Origin: Denitromonas ohlonensis
GTDB lineage: Bacteria; Pseudomonadota; Gammaproteobacteria; Burkholderiales; Rhodocyclaceae
NCBI RefSeq assembly: GCF_007625205.1
Contig: NZ_VMNI01000003.1
Coordinates: forward strand, 124,001 to 188,000
DNA length: 64,000 nt
Reading direction: 5' to 3'
This document shows, in pieces, positions 55,277 to 64,000 of this stretch (its first letter is position 1; each line of letters opens with the position of its first letter). The translations under genes and the position numbers were made by a program. The notes beneath the pieces are model-generated. The model had not been told where the DNA came from. It did not search any database and worked only from the letters and a program-made list of their open reading frames with translations.

Positions 55277-56476
55277 GTCCATCACCCCTTCGCAGCCGAG
55301 CCCGCCATCCGGGCGCGGCTGCAAATAGAGCGGCAGGTAGTGCGCGATGAACCCGCCGAAGGCGAACAGCCAGCCGCCCCCCGCCAGCCACAGCAGCAGC
55401 GCACCGTCGGCCGGCCACCATGACCAGCCGGCACGCCCCACGGCCGCCAGCAACAAGACGCCGGCAGCGACCGGAATCCAGCGCCGGGCATCCAGCTCGC
55501 GCCCGGTGTGAATGCGCCCGGCGATGTTCATCACCACGAAAATGCTCAGCCCCAGTGCGCCGATGGCGAGCAGATGCCGCCCGCCGCTGACGCTGCCCAC
55601 GCCGGCCAGCAGCGCGAGGCCGATCAGCGCATAGCCCAGCGCCATCGCCACATACACCGCGTAAAGCATGAGCACCCAGCGGCGCAGCAACACCCGACCC
55701 AGGTGCCAGTCATTGAGCAGATTGAACAAGGCCGCGGCGGTCGCCAGCGCCAGCCAGCCGGCGGTGGGCGCGCCGGGGACGAGCACGTCGGCCAGGGTGA
55801 ACAGGACGATACAGGCCACCGCCAGGTGGCGGCGCGGCGGACGGGCGAGGTAACTGACCGTCGTCTCGCCGAGGGTGTCGAGCGCCGAATTGACTACGTT
55901 CATCGAGATGCGGCTCATCACGATCACCACCAGCACCATCACCACGCCGATGGCGGCATGCAGGCTGCGCAGGGGCGGCTCGCCGCGCAGCGCCTCGGCG
56001 TAGAACCCGACCGTCCCCCCCAGCCAGGCGAGCAAGGCCCACAGGATGCTCAGATGCCGCCGCGCCGGATCGCGCCACAGCATGGGCGCAACGAGCGCGA
56101 TCAGCACCAGCACCGGCGCCACATTCAACACCGCCGCCGGCCACGGCCCGACCGCCCCGCTGGCCGACCAGGCCAGGCGGGCGCCCAGCCACAGCAGCAC
56201 CAGCGCCAGCACCGCCGGGCGCGGTGCGGCCGGGCCATCGACGAACTCCGGCACGGCGGTGAGCACGAAACCGGCAATGGCCGCAAAGGTAAAACCGAAG
56301 AGCAACTCGTGCGCATGCCACACCACCGGCCCGCCCGGCACCGCAGGCAGCGGCAAGCCGAGCAGCAAGAAGCCCAGCCACGCGGCCATGCAGAGCACGG
56401 CCGCGACCGCCGCGAGCAGGAACAGCGGGCGGAAGGCGCACAGCAAAATCGGCGCGGCGAGCAGGCGCTTCAGCAT
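55268..56476 (-). CDS. nnrS: NnrS-family membrane protein
   Basis: 402 residues, a multi-spanning (about 12 helix) NnrS protein. The family contributes to nitrosative-stress resistance in denitrifiers; related proteins are haem-copper proteins. Landmarks: FRPLFLLAAVAAVLCMAAWL, VWHAHELLFGFTFAAIAGFVLTAVPEF, SRISMNVVNSALDTLGE and HYLPLYLQPRPDGGLGCEG. It is the last gene of the TonB/ABC operon and overlaps the ATPase stop by 7 bp. NnrS fits a denitrifying lifestyle; no other denitrification gene is in the window. Confidence 0.88.
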   Translation of the reverse strand: MLKRLLAAPILLCAFRPLFLLAAVAAVLCMAAWLGFLLLGLPLPAVPGGPVVWHAHELLFGFTFAAIAGFVLTAVPEFVDGPAAPRPAVLALVLLWLGARLAWSASGAVGPWPAAVLNVAPVLVLIALVAPMLWRDPARRHLSILWALLAWLGGTVGFYAEALRGEPPLRSLHAAIGVVMVLVVIVMSRISMNVVNSALDTLGETTVSYLARPPRRHLAVACIVLFTLADVLVPGAPTAGWLALATAAALFNLLNDWHLGRVLLRRWVLMLYAVYVAMALGYALIGLALLAGVGSVSGGRHLLAIGALGLSIFVVMNIAGRIHTGRELDARRWIPVAAGVLLLAAVGRAGWSWWPADGALLLWLAGGGWLFAFGGFIAHYLPLYLQPRPDGGLGCEGVMDSD

Positions 56477-57276
56477 CGCAGCCCCCCGACCGCGGCCAGC
56501 GCCAGCGGCGCCGCCGGCGCGGGCGCATCGAGGCCGAAGCTGGCGCGCACCGTGGCGTCTTCGAGCAGGCCGGCGGTGCGCGCATAGACTTGCGCATCGG
56601 TGCGCTGCGCGGGCGCGTCGTCAAAGCGGAAGCCGGTGGCGATGCGCCCGGGCGCGGGCGCCATCACCCACACCGCGTGGGCCAGGCGCACCGCTTCCAT
56701 CAAGTCGTGAGTGATCATCAGCACACCCATCGGCCGCCGCGCCTGCTCGGCCAGCAACTGGCGGTACAGCTCGGCCTTGAGGCCGACGTCGAGCGCCGAG
56801 AAGGCTTCGTCGAGCAGCAGCAGGTCGGGTGCGAGCACCAGCGCGCGGGCCAGCGCGACGCGGCTTTGCATGCCGCCGGAGAGTTGCTGCGGATACTGCG
56901 CCAGCGCGGTGTCGTCCAGCCCGAAGCGCCGCGCCTGATCGCGTGCCTGCGCATGGCGCGCGGCACGCGGCACACCGCGGGCCTTGAGGCCGAGGGCAAT
57001 GTTGTCGAGCGCACTCTTCCACGGCAGCAGGCGCGGCTGCTGAAACATGCAGGCGCTGCGCGCGAAGCCGTTGCGAATGGTGCCGTCTTGCAGTGGCAGC
57101 AAGCCGGCGACCAGATGCAACAGCGTGGTCTTGCCACAGCCCGAGGGGCCGACCAGCGCGTGAATGCGCCCGGCCGGCAGGTGCAGGTCGATGCCCGACA
57201 ACACCGTGCGCGCCCCGTAGGCATGGCCGACGCCGGCCAGTTCGAGCGCGGCAGTGTTCACGCCAGCGTGCGCCAT
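56470..57276 (-). CDS. ABC importer ATPase (NitT/TauT type)
   Basis: 268 residues. Walker A GPSGCGKTT, Q-loop FQQPRLLPWKSALDN, signature LSGGMQSRVALARAL, Walker B LLLLDEAFSALD, switch His in ITHDL. The sequence is of the nitrate/sulfonate/taurine-type importer ATPases. Overlaps the permease and NnrS genes, and is therefore translationally coupled. Substrate unknown. Confidence 0.92.
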   Translation of the reverse strand: MAHAGVNTAALELAGVGHAYGARTVLSGIDLHLPAGRIHALVGPSGCGKTTLLHLVAGLLPLQDGTIRNGFARSACMFQQPRLLPWKSALDNIALGLKARGVPRAARHAQARDQARRFGLDDTALAQYPQQLSGGMQSRVALARALVLAPDLLLLDEAFSALDVGLKAELYRQLLAEQARRPMGVLMITHDLMEAVRLAHAVWVMAPAPGRIATGFRFDDAPAQRTDAQVYARTAGLLEDATVRASFGLDAPAPAAPLALAAVGGLRC

Positions 57277-58049
57277 CGTTCCACCTCGCGTTTGACGGGC
57301 TCCAGCAACAGGTACTCCACCGCCAGCAGTGCGCCGACCACGGCCACGATCCAGGCCAGCGAGCCGGCGGTGTCGAGCTGCGAGCGGGTCACCGCCAGCG
57401 CCGCGCCCACGCCATCGGCGGTGGCCAGCAGCTCGGCCATCACTACCACCTTCCAGGACACGCCGAGCGCGGTGATCCAGGCCGGAAACAAATAGGACAA
57501 GACATGCGGCAGATAGAGATCGAACAGGCGCTGCAGCGGCGGCAGCGCGAAGGCCTGCGCCATCTCGCGCAGCTGGCCGTCCAGCGTGCGCACGCCCTGC
57601 ATGGCGCCGATGAAGATGGGCGGGAAACAGGCGACAAACACGGTGAACATCGGCGTGCCGTCGCTGGCGCCAAACCACAGCATGGCCAGCACCAGCCAGC
57701 CGATGGGCGGCGTGCCGACCAGCACCGTGACCCACGGCCGCGCCATCATCGAGGCGGTCATCGACAGCCCGGCGAGCATGCCCAGCGCGCTGCCGATGCC
57801 CAACGACAGGGCAAAGCCGGAGAGCGCGCGCCGGCCGGTGATGGCCAGTTCGGACCACGCATTGCCGTCGGTGAGCAGGCCGTGCAGCGTGGCCAGCACC
57901 GTACGCGGATCCGGCAACGCCAGCGGGTCCAGCCACTGGCTGGCGAACTCCCAACCGGCCAGCAACAGCAGCAAACTGGCGATGGCGCCCCAGCCGCCCC
58001 ACAGGTAGGCGGGCAGGCCACGCAGCCAGGTGCGGACGACGCCGATCAT
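57258..58049 (-). CDS. ABC importer permease
   Basis: 263 residues with about six transmembrane segments and the EAA-like cytoplasmic loop (LREMAQAFALPPLQRLFDLYLPHVLSYLFPAWITALGVSWKVV). NitT/TauT-type permease. It overlaps the binding-protein gene by 4 bp and the ATPase by 19 bp, so all three form one transporter. Confidence 0.9.
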   Translation of the reverse strand: MIGVVRTWLRGLPAYLWGGWGAIASLLLLLAGWEFASQWLDPLALPDPRTVLATLHGLLTDGNAWSELAITGRRALSGFALSLGIGSALGMLAGLSMTASMMARPWVTVLVGTPPIGWLVLAMLWFGASDGTPMFTVFVACFPPIFIGAMQGVRTLDGQLREMAQAFALPPLQRLFDLYLPHVLSYLFPAWITALGVSWKVVVMAELLATADGVGAALAVTRSQLDTAGSLAWIVAVVGALLAVEYLLLEPVKREVERWRTLA

Positions 58050-59038
58050 TGCGGCGCGTAGAAGCCGTCGTCGGGCAGCCGGCCACCGATCAGCGCGGGG
58101 TCCTTGGCCATCAGGCGGTCGAAGAAAAACTGCAATTCGGCACGCGCCGCCTGCGCCGACACGGCCTCAAGGCGGCTGTGGGCGAGCGAGTCGGCCACCG
58201 CCTCGGGCATGAGCTGGGGCACATGGCGGGCCACGGCCTGGCCGCATTCGACGGCATGGTCGCCGCACCACACCAGCGCATCGGCATAGGCCTCGGCCAC
58301 GCGCGCGGCGAGCGCGGGGTCTTTGAGGGCCGCGCCCATGGCCACGATACCGGCCTGCGGCATGCGCGCCTCGCGCTTGAAGGTCTTGCCCCACTCGACC
58401 TGCAGATCCACGCCGCGATGCAGTTCCGGTGCGATCACGCTGATCGGGAACGATTGCGTCTTGCGCAGCGCCATCGACACCGCCGGCTCGGCCAGCAAGG
58501 CATGGTCGATGCGGCGCATGATCAGCAACTGCATGGCGTCCAGCGGCGAGGCCACGTAGCGCAGATGGAAATAACGCTTGGGGGCGATGCCCTGCGCCTC
58601 GGCGAGCACGCTGAAGACGATGTCCGGCATGTCGGCGCGGAAGGGAATGGCGACCTCCTTGCCTTTGAGATCGGCCAGCGTGCGCACTGCCGGGTCGCGG
58701 CTGACCAGCCACAGCATGCCCCAGGTGGACACATTGAGCAGCTGCAGCGGCACGCCCTTGTTGTAGAGATTGGCGGCGACGTTGGTGGGCATGGCGAGCA
58801 CATCGGCCTTGCCGTTCAGCGCCAGCACGCGCAGCTGGTCGGGGTCGCGCCACAGCACAAACTCGACCGTGTCGGCCACGTCGGCCAGCGCGCCGGACTC
58901 GAGCATGCGCACCAGCGGGAAGGACACGGCCGCCGGCGGCCCGGCGAGCACCAGCCGCGCCAGCTTGTCCGCCGCCTGCGCCGGCGCGCTGATCATCAGC
59001 ACGCTGACGCACACGATCCACCACAGCCGCCGCGCCAT
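58046..59038 (-). CDS. ABC importer substrate-binding protein (NMT1/ThiY-like)
   Basis: 330 residues with a Sec signal (MARRLWWIVCVSVLMISAPAQAADKL). LVLAGPPAAVSFPLVRMLESGALADVADTVEFVLWRDPDQLRVLALNGKADVLAMPTNVAANLYNKGV has the two-lobed periplasmic binding pattern of the NMT1/SsuA group. The ligand is not predictable. Starts 1 bp from the TonB receptor stop. Confidence 0.85.
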   Translation of the reverse strand: MARRLWWIVCVSVLMISAPAQAADKLARLVLAGPPAAVSFPLVRMLESGALADVADTVEFVLWRDPDQLRVLALNGKADVLAMPTNVAANLYNKGVPLQLLNVSTWGMLWLVSRDPAVRTLADLKGKEVAIPFRADMPDIVFSVLAEAQGIAPKRYFHLRYVASPLDAMQLLIMRRIDHALLAEPAVSMALRKTQSFPISVIAPELHRGVDLQVEWGKTFKREARMPQAGIVAMGAALKDPALAARVAEAYADALVWCGDHAVECGQAVARHVPQLMPEAVADSLAHSRLEAVSAQAARAELQFFFDRLMAKDPALIGGRLPDDGFYAPQ

Positions 59039-59039
59039 C

Positions 59040-61100
59040 TCAGAAGCGCCCGGTCAGGGTGAGGGTGATGTTGCGCCCGGTGGCAGCGATCTCCTGCCCC
59101 GACAGGCCGAGCGTGGTGTGCTCGTGGTAGTCACGGTCGAAGATGTTGCTCAGCTTCACGCCCAGATCGGCGCTGTTCAGACCACCGAGCTTGCCGAAGC
59201 GCCAGCCGAAGGCCGCATCCGCGGTGACGAAGCCGGCGGTTTCGTTCTCGCCGCCATTGGTGAAGAGCGTCGCCACACGGTCCTGCCGGGCCACGGCACG
59301 CACCTGCCCGCGCCAGTAAAAGCCCTGCTCGGCCGGCTGACCAAAACCGAGGCGCACTTCGGGCGGCGGCATCTCGGCCAGCGGCTCGTCATCCTGCTTG
59401 TTATCACCGCGCAGCCAGGTGAAGCCAGCATCTGCTACGAAGCTTCCCAGCGGCACGCTCAGGCTGCCTTCAGCGCCGTAGATCACCACCTGGTCGAGGT
59501 TTTCCGCGAGCTTGATCGGCAGGCCGTTGGGCGCGTTGGTGCCGGTGACCCGGCCGGCGATGTAATCGTCGATTCGGGTGTGAAAGAGCGCCAGGGTGTA
59601 GTCGAGCGACGCGTTGCGGCCCTTGAGGCCGATCTCGATGCTGGTCGAGCGCTCGGGGTCGAGCTGCGGGTTGCCCAAGTGGTAGTAGCCATCGCCACGG
59701 GCCGCGTCTTCGAAGCGCTCCCGCATGTCGGCCGCACGGTAGGCGCTGCCGATGTTGATGTAGGGGTTGAGCAGCGGCGACACGGCGTGGATGGCCCCGA
59801 GCGTCCACGACACGGTGTTGTCGGTCTTGTCGAGGCCGGTGGTGGCCGTGCCTTTTTGCGCGGCGTCGCCCTGGATCTGGTCAAAACGCAGGCCGGCGAC
59901 AATCTGGGTGGCGCCGAAGCGCATCTCGTCCTGCACGAACACGCCGGTCGAGGTGATCTCGCCGTCGCTGAAGGGGTCGTTGCGCACATTGTTGTTGAAC
60001 AAGGGCGCGTTGTTGTCCATGTAGCGCGCCGGGTCGCCGGTCATCTGCCAGGTCTCCGCGCCCAGCGTGAGCAGGTGATCCTCGCCGATCGGCAGCAAGT
60101 AGCGCCCGCGCGCGCCGTGGGTGACGAAGGTGACATCGTTGCGCACATAGTTGCGCTGGATATTGTCGGACCAGGCGCGGATCTGGCGGAACACCTCTTG
60201 GCGGTAGACCTCGGCCATCAAGGTGCCGCTGCCCAGTTCGGTCTTGATGCCGCCTTCGATCAGCTCGCGGTGCTGTTCGGGCGAGTGGATGGTGACCGTG
60301 CCCAGCAGCGCCGGGATGCCCGCGCCACCGCTCTGGCCGCCGGTGCGCGCCGAGCCGGGGTACCACACGTCGTGGTCGCTATGGCGTTGCAGGTTGAGGT
60401 GCAGCTCGGTGGCGGAAGACACGCGGAAGGCGTACTTGAACAGCAGGTCGTCGGTCGAGTAGCCGGTGCGATCAACCGTGCCGGACGGGCTTTCGTAGTC
60501 GTCCACTTCTTTTGCGGCGACACCGACCACCAGCGCATGGTCCGGGCTGCCGAAGCGGTAGAGCGCGGCCCCGGAGACGCCCGAATCGGCGCTCGAGACA
60601 CCGAGCGAGAACTGGCCGCCGTGGGTGGGCGTGTCGGTGAAACGCGTGGGCGCGGTGATGAAGTTCACCGTGCCACCGAGCGCGCCGCTGCCGTAGAGCA
60701 CCGAGCTTGGCCCCTTCACCACCTCGGCGCGTTCGAGCAAGCCGACGTCGAGCAATGAGGCGATCGACCCGTAGGGCTGGGCCGAGTTGAGGCGCACGCC
60801 GTCGACCAGCACCACCACGCTCTCTTTTTTCAGGCCACGGATAACCGGGTTCTGACCCCAGGCGCCGTCGGTCTGCACCGCCAGACCGGGCTGGCCGCGG
60901 AACATCGCACCGGCCGGGGCGCCGGCATCGGCGGCCTCGGGGGCGATCACGGTGACGGCTTGCGGGGTGTCGAGGGTGTCGGCCTGATAGCCACGGGCAG
61001 TAACGTTGACGGTGCCAAGTTCCGCGTCGGAATTGGCCAGTGCGGCGGTTGCCGGCAGGCACAGGATAGCCAGCGCCACAGGACGCAGTCGGAAAAGCAT
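59040..61100 (-). CDS. TonB-dependent outer-membrane receptor
   Basis: 686 residues. Signal peptide LFRLRPVALAILCLPATAALA. A plug domain (ELGTVNVTARGYQADTLDTPQAVTVI to SGALGGTVNFIT) and a 22-strand beta-barrel ending in GRF, with the terminal aromatic. Plug signature NPVIRGLKKESVVVLVDGVRLNSAQPY. It is the first gene of the operon. A Fur-like palindrome lies 78 bp upstream, so iron- or haem-type uptake is likely, but the ligand could be another metal complex. Confidence 0.88.
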   Translation of the reverse strand: MLFRLRPVALAILCLPATAALANSDAELGTVNVTARGYQADTLDTPQAVTVIAPEAADAGAPAGAMFRGQPGLAVQTDGAWGQNPVIRGLKKESVVVLVDGVRLNSAQPYGSIASLLDVGLLERAEVVKGPSSVLYGSGALGGTVNFITAPTRFTDTPTHGGQFSLGVSSADSGVSGAALYRFGSPDHALVVGVAAKEVDDYESPSGTVDRTGYSTDDLLFKYAFRVSSATELHLNLQRHSDHDVWYPGSARTGGQSGGAGIPALLGTVTIHSPEQHRELIEGGIKTELGSGTLMAEVYRQEVFRQIRAWSDNIQRNYVRNDVTFVTHGARGRYLLPIGEDHLLTLGAETWQMTGDPARYMDNNAPLFNNNVRNDPFSDGEITSTGVFVQDEMRFGATQIVAGLRFDQIQGDAAQKGTATTGLDKTDNTVSWTLGAIHAVSPLLNPYINIGSAYRAADMRERFEDAARGDGYYHLGNPQLDPERSTSIEIGLKGRNASLDYTLALFHTRIDDYIAGRVTGTNAPNGLPIKLAENLDQVVIYGAEGSLSVPLGSFVADAGFTWLRGDNKQDDEPLAEMPPPEVRLGFGQPAEQGFYWRGQVRAVARQDRVATLFTNGGENETAGFVTADAAFGWRFGKLGGLNSADLGVKLSNIFDRDYHEHTTLGLSGQEIAATGRNITLTLTGRF

Positions 61101-61177
61101 GCTCCACTCCAGTTGAGTGGGCTGGCTGGCGTTCGGCTGGCTGACCCGGGGATTCGATGCTCAGCAGTTTATACAAA

Positions 61178-61192
61178 TGCGAATCATTCGCA
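61178..61192. promoter_or_regulatory. Fur-box-like palindrome upstream of the TonB operon
   Basis: TGCGAATCATTCGCA is a perfect 15-bp palindrome that resembles the Fur consensus half-sites (GATAATGAT type) with AAT/ATT around a central C. It lies 78 bp before the TonB receptor start. A second palindrome, TGACTTAAGTCA, lies at 61214-61225 (a Crp/Fnr-family-like spacing, TGA-N6-TCA). Control by iron status is the simplest reading. Confidence 0.6.
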
Positions 61193-61234
61193 ATTGACGG
61201 CCATCAATTCCCGTGACTTAAGTCATGCCGCCAC

Positions 61235-61534
61235 TCAACCGAGGTGGATCGCCTCGCGCGGGTCGGTCGTGTCGTCCTCGAACAAGTGATCGAAATGCTG
61301 GTGCGCGGGGATGTAGAAGGTCAGCGCGCGCCCGCGGTGGTAGATGCCGCGCAAGCGGTTGGCGGTTTCCCACACGCGCATGTAGCTGTCGCTGACCGAC
61401 ACCTTGGCCATCGGGTGGTCGGCATCGCCCTCGCGATAGAGCACGACCCCGGTCACATGAAAGTAAGGGCGCAAACCCTCGGTAATGAGTTCAACTGAAG
61501 TGTCGGCTTGCAAGCCGCCAAGAATGAAGTACAT
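61235..61534 (-). CDS. Hypothetical protein coupled to TerB-like gene
   Basis: 99 residues, no recognised family. YFILGGLQADTSVELITEGLRPYFHVTGVVLYREGDADHPMAKVSVSDSYMRVWETANRLRGIYHRGRALTFYIPAHQHFDHLFEDDTTDPREAIHLG is well-formed and acidic at the C-terminus. Its start codon overlaps the TerB-like stop by one base (TGATG), indicating co-translation. Confidence 0.6.
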   Translation of the reverse strand: MYFILGGLQADTSVELITEGLRPYFHVTGVVLYREGDADHPMAKVSVSDSYMRVWETANRLRGIYHRGRALTFYIPAHQHFDHLFEDDTTDPREAIHLG

Positions 61535-61932
61535 CAGGCCACCACATCGTCCAGGGTCAGGCGCCAGCGCTCCAGCGCGCGGCGCAACAGGGATTGTTCG
61601 GGGTCGCTGATCGAGCCGTCCGATTTTGCCAGGACGACCATTGCGCGGATCACCAGCAGGCGCTGCTGCGGGTTGGTCACCGCGTCGAGCAAGGCGTCGA
61701 TGTGCGCCGGGTCAAGCACCGCAACCCGCGCCTCCGCCGACTCGTCCAGCAACTCGGCACTCAGATCGGCCACGGCGCGCAGCAGCGCATCGCGACTCAG
61801 GCCGACCAGTCCGGGGATGTCATGGCGGTCAAGCGCCGCCAATTCGCCATCGGCCAGCTCGCCGTCGGCCATCAGGGTCAATCCGATGAGGCGGGCTATG
61901 GCATTTCGCGTGTCGTGGCCTGAAGTCGGCAT
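61534..61932 (-). CDS. TerB-like protein
   Basis: 132 residues. Helical TerB-type protein: NAIARLIGLTLMADGELADGELAALDRHDIPGLVGLSRD and a second acidic segment VVLAKSDGSISDPEQSLLRRALERW. Resembles the gene at 47944 in layout. It overlaps the following hypothetical gene by one base and lies 16 bp after lrp in the same direction. Confidence 0.75.
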   Translation of the reverse strand: MPTSGHDTRNAIARLIGLTLMADGELADGELAALDRHDIPGLVGLSRDALLRAVADLSAELLDESAEARVAVLDPAHIDALLDAVTNPQQRLLVIRAMVVLAKSDGSISDPEQSLLRRALERWRLTLDDVVA

Positions 61933-61948
61933 CGGTGCTTCTCCGTCA

Positions 61949-62413
61949 TTAATCTGTCGGCAGGAACAAGGTTTCCTTGATCTCTTCCATCACCACCGAG
62001 CTGCGCGATTCGGTCGCGCCCGGCAGCTTGAGCAGGATGTTGCCCAAGAGTCGACGATACTCGCCCATCTGGCTGATGCGCGCTTTGATGAGGTAATCGA
62101 ACTCGCCCGACACCAGATGACACTCCATCACCTCGGGGATGAACAGCATCTCATGCTTGACCTTGTCGAACACATCCCCCGACTTGGCGGACAGCTTGAT
62201 CTCGACAAACACCAGCAAGGGCTTGCCCAGGGCGACCGGGTTGAGGTGGGCGTGATAGCCGGTAATCACCCCGTCACGCTCGAGCCGGCGCACCCGCTCG
62301 GTACACGGCGTGCTCGACAAACCCACCTTGTCGGCAAGTTCAGTCATCGGCAGGCGGCCGTTTTTCTGAAGCAAATCGAGAATTTTCCGGTCCAGGCGAT
62401 CAAGCTCACGCAT
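61949..62413 (-). CDS. Lrp/AsnC-family regulator, probable control of dad genes
   Basis: 154 residues. ELDRLDRKILDLLQKNGRLPMTELADKVGLSSTPCTERVRRLERDGVITGYHAHLNP is the Lrp HTH, and the C-terminal RAM domain follows (VFVEIKLSAKSGDVFDKVKHEMLFIPEVMECHLVSGEFDYLIKARI). It diverges from dadA; in other bacteria Lrp regulates the D-alanine dehydrogenase operon. Confidence 0.88.
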   Translation of the reverse strand: MRELDRLDRKILDLLQKNGRLPMTELADKVGLSSTPCTERVRRLERDGVITGYHAHLNPVALGKPLLVFVEIKLSAKSGDVFDKVKHEMLFIPEVMECHLVSGEFDYLIKARISQMGEYRRLLGNILLKLPGATESRSSVVMEEIKETLFLPTD

Positions 62414-62476
62414 TTCACCTCTCCATGACTAGAAATGGCCAAAATAAAGTGATTATCAAAAAATATCGCCTGGATT

Positions 62477-62494
62477 GTAAGTGAAATTCACTAC
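62477..62494. promoter_or_regulatory. Lrp-type palindrome in the lrp/dadA intergenic region
   Basis: GTGAAATTCAC (62481-62491) is a perfect 11-bp palindrome within the near-palindrome TGTAAGTGAAATTCACTACA region (GTA..TAC ends). The surrounding 134 bp is AT-rich compared with the genome. Plausible Lrp or promoter site; not tested. Confidence 0.5.
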
Positions 62495-62547
62495 AAAAAA
62501 AGCAATAAAGTAGCGAATCACAATATCAGCACATCAGGAAGCTCGTC

Positions 62548-63858
62548 ATGGACGTTATCGTACTCGGAAGCGGCGTCATCGGCACCTCGACCGCCTACTA
62601 CCTCGCCCGCAACGGCGCCCGCGTCACCGTGCTGGAGCGCCAGCCCGGCCCCGCGCTGGAGACCAGTTACGCCAACGCAGGGCAGGTCTCACCGGGCTAC
62701 TCCACGCCCTGGGCCGCGCCCGGCATTCCGCTCAAGGCCATGAAGTGGTTGTTCCAGCGCCATGCACCGCTGGCCATCCGGCCGGACGGCACCCGCTTCC
62801 AGCTGGAGTGGATGATGGCCATGCTGCGCAACTGCGCGGCCGACCGTTACACCGTCAACAAGTCGCGCATGATGCGCCTCGCCGAATACAGCCGCGACTG
62901 CCTGCGCGGCCTGCGCGCCGACACCGGCATCGACTACGAAAGCCGCAGCCGCGGCACGCTGCAACTGTTCCGCACCCAGGCCCAGGTCGATGCGGCCAAA
63001 CGCGACATCGATGTGCTGATGGACTTCGGCGTGCCCTTCGAACTGCTCGACCGCGACCAGGTCGCCGGTGCCGAGCCCGCGCTGGCCCATGCCAAACACA
63101 AACTCGCCGGCGGCCTGCGCCTGCCCAATGACGAAACCGGCGACTGCCATCTGTTCACCCGCCGCCTGGTCGAGATGGCCACCGAGCTGGGTGTCGACTT
63201 CCGCTTCGGGCAGGACGTGAACGGCCTGATCACCGACAAGGGCCGCATCACCGGCGTGCGTGTCGGCAATGAAGTGCTGCGCGCCGACCGCTATGTGCTC
63301 GCCTTCGGCAGCTACAGCCGCGACTTCCTCGCCCCGCTCGGCCTCAAGCTGCCGGTGTATCCGGTCAAGGGCTACTCGCTGACCATCCCGATGACCCACG
63401 CCGAGGCCGCACCGGTGTCGACCGTGCTCGACGAAACCTACAAGGTCGCCGTCACCCGCTTCGACGACCGCATCCGTGTCGGCGGCATGGCCGAGCTGGC
63501 CGGCTTCGATCTGTCGCTCAACCCGCGCCGCCGCCAGACGCTGGAACTGGTGGTGAACGACCTGTTCCCCGGTAGCGGTGATGTACCCGCCGCCGAGTTC
63601 TGGACCGGCCTGCGCCCGATGACGCCCGACTCCACGCCGATTGTTGGCGCCACCGACTACGGCAACCTGTTCATCAACACCGGTCACGGCACCCTGGGCT
63701 GGACGATGGCCTGCGGATCGGGCAAGCTCGTTGCCGATCTGGCCACCGACCGTCATCCGGACATTTCCACCGATGGGCTGTCGCTGGACCGCTACACTCG
63801 CCCAGAACAGCCCCGCATGGCGCCACGCCTGCAGGGCGCCCATCGGAGTGCCGTGTGA
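62548..63858 (+). CDS. dadA: D-amino acid dehydrogenase, small subunit type
   Basis: 436 residues, FAD-dependent. [32 protein letters not shown] is the dinucleotide-binding motif. [57 protein letters not shown] and [42 protein letters not shown] are DadA hallmarks. Oxidises D-alanine and other D-amino acids. Its TGA stop overlaps the GTG start of alr/dadX. Confidence 0.95.
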   Translation: MDVIVLGSGVIGTSTAYYLARNGARVTVLERQPGPALETSYANAGQVSPGYSTPWAAPGIPLKAMKWLFQRHAPLAIRPDGTRFQLEWMMAMLRNCAADRYTVNKSRMMRLAEYSRDCLRGLRADTGIDYESRSRGTLQLFRTQAQVDAAKRDIDVLMDFGVPFELLDRDQVAGAEPALAHAKHKLAGGLRLPNDETGDCHLFTRRLVEMATELGVDFRFGQDVNGLITDKGRITGVRVGNEVLRADRYVLAFGSYSRDFLAPLGLKLPVYPVKGYSLTIPMTHAEAAPVSTVLDETYKVAVTRFDDRIRVGGMAELAGFDLSLNPRRRQTLELVVNDLFPGSGDVPAAEFWTGLRPMTPDSTPIVGATDYGNLFINTGHGTLGWTMACGSGKLVADLATDRHPDISTDGLSLDRYTRPEQPRMAPRLQGAHRSAV

Positions 63859-64000
63859 GTCGACCTGCCATCGCCCGCATTGACCTGAGCGCGCTGCGCC
63901 ACAACTACCGCCTGGCGCGCAGCCGTCACGGCGGGCGAGCGCTGGCCGTGATCAAGGCCAACGCCTACGGGCATGGCGCCGTCGCCTGTGCCCGCGCGCT
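63855..64000 (+). CDS. dadX: Alanine racemase (5' end only; window edge)
   Basis: 48 codons are visible from GTG 63855, which overlaps the dadA stop (GTGA). [41 protein letters not shown] contains the PLP-lysine motif [11 protein letters not shown] (Lys34). The order dadA-dadX is the standard catabolic D-alanine operon. Confidence 0.9.
   Translation, partial: MSRPAIARIDLSALRHNYRLARSRHGGRALAVIKANAYGHGAVACARA

Noticed and set aside
59040-61100. TonB receptor as a NosA/OprC copper receptor because of NnrS nearby
   Set aside because: Plug-domain signature segments of copper receptors were not seen. Ligand left open.

Overview
The window reads as chromosomal DNA of a high-GC betaproteobacterium. 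The catabolic and regulatory genes (aerobic phenylacetate pathway, NnrS, NhaR-type LysR, c-type cytochromes, many LysR regulators, GTAG-footed REP-like palindromes) fit the Rhodocyclales/Zoogloeaceae (Thauera, Azoarcus, Aromatoleum and relatives). This placement is an inference from gene content and style. No rRNA, tRNA, CRISPR array, phage or intact insertion sequence was seen.

Layout. 1-3.5 kb: phenylacetate genes paaG (cut by the left edge), paaN and paaY around a TetR-type (PaaR-like) operator. 3.5-7 kb: a DUF3830 / glycerate 2-kinase / HbpS-GlcG operon with a LysR gene. 7-11 kb: a stand-alone TIR protein, a Tat-exported aldo/keto reductase, a methyltransferase and a CBS protein, with two copies of a structured, terminator-ended element that may be a small RNA. 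11-19 kb: LysR, cupin, malate synthase G, a low-GC orphan, an exported metallo-beta-lactamase-fold hydrolase and a membrane diguanylate cyclase. 19-22.3 kb: arsR-arsD-arsA without a pump or reductase, then three tandem 183-bp units carrying DnaA-box-like sequences. 22.3-30 kb: LysR/DUF1127, an ECF42-type sigma factor operon with small YCII/VOC/SnoaL/SRPBCC/reductase proteins, a lipoprotein, an HsdR-N-like nuclease-fold protein and a HIT protein. 30-37.5 kb: SelO, an MFS transporter with a coupled 40-residue membrane peptide, two head-to-head LysR genes only 18 bp apart, DUF2917, and a chimeric pseudogene locus. 37.8-46.4 kb: five co-directional genes, four encoding di-haem c-type cytochromes (two RoxA-like) and one a lipoprotein; a decayed partial copy of the last one lies at 48.9 kb. 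46.5-49 kb: NhaR-like regulator and a hibernation factor / TerB-like / CBS set. 49.4-54.4 kb: a REC-DUF3369-GGDEF-EAL response regulator overlapping a histidine kinase, and a LysR. 54.6-61.2 kb: an SDR protein and a tightly overlapping TonB receptor / ABC importer / NnrS operon behind a Fur-like box. 61.2-64 kb: a TerB-like pair, Lrp, dadA and the start of dadX/alr.

Functional reading. Several units are self-contained: phenylacetyl-CoA ring epoxide processing (paa), D-alanine catabolism (lrp/dadA/dadX), arsenite chaperoning (arsDA), probable iron or metal-complex uptake (TonB-ABC-NnrS) and c-di-GMP signalling (cyclase at 18 kb, kinase plus EAL regulator at 50 kb). The most novel-looking items are the di-haem cytochrome cluster, the 183-bp tandem array and the duplicated structured element with paired compensatory changes.
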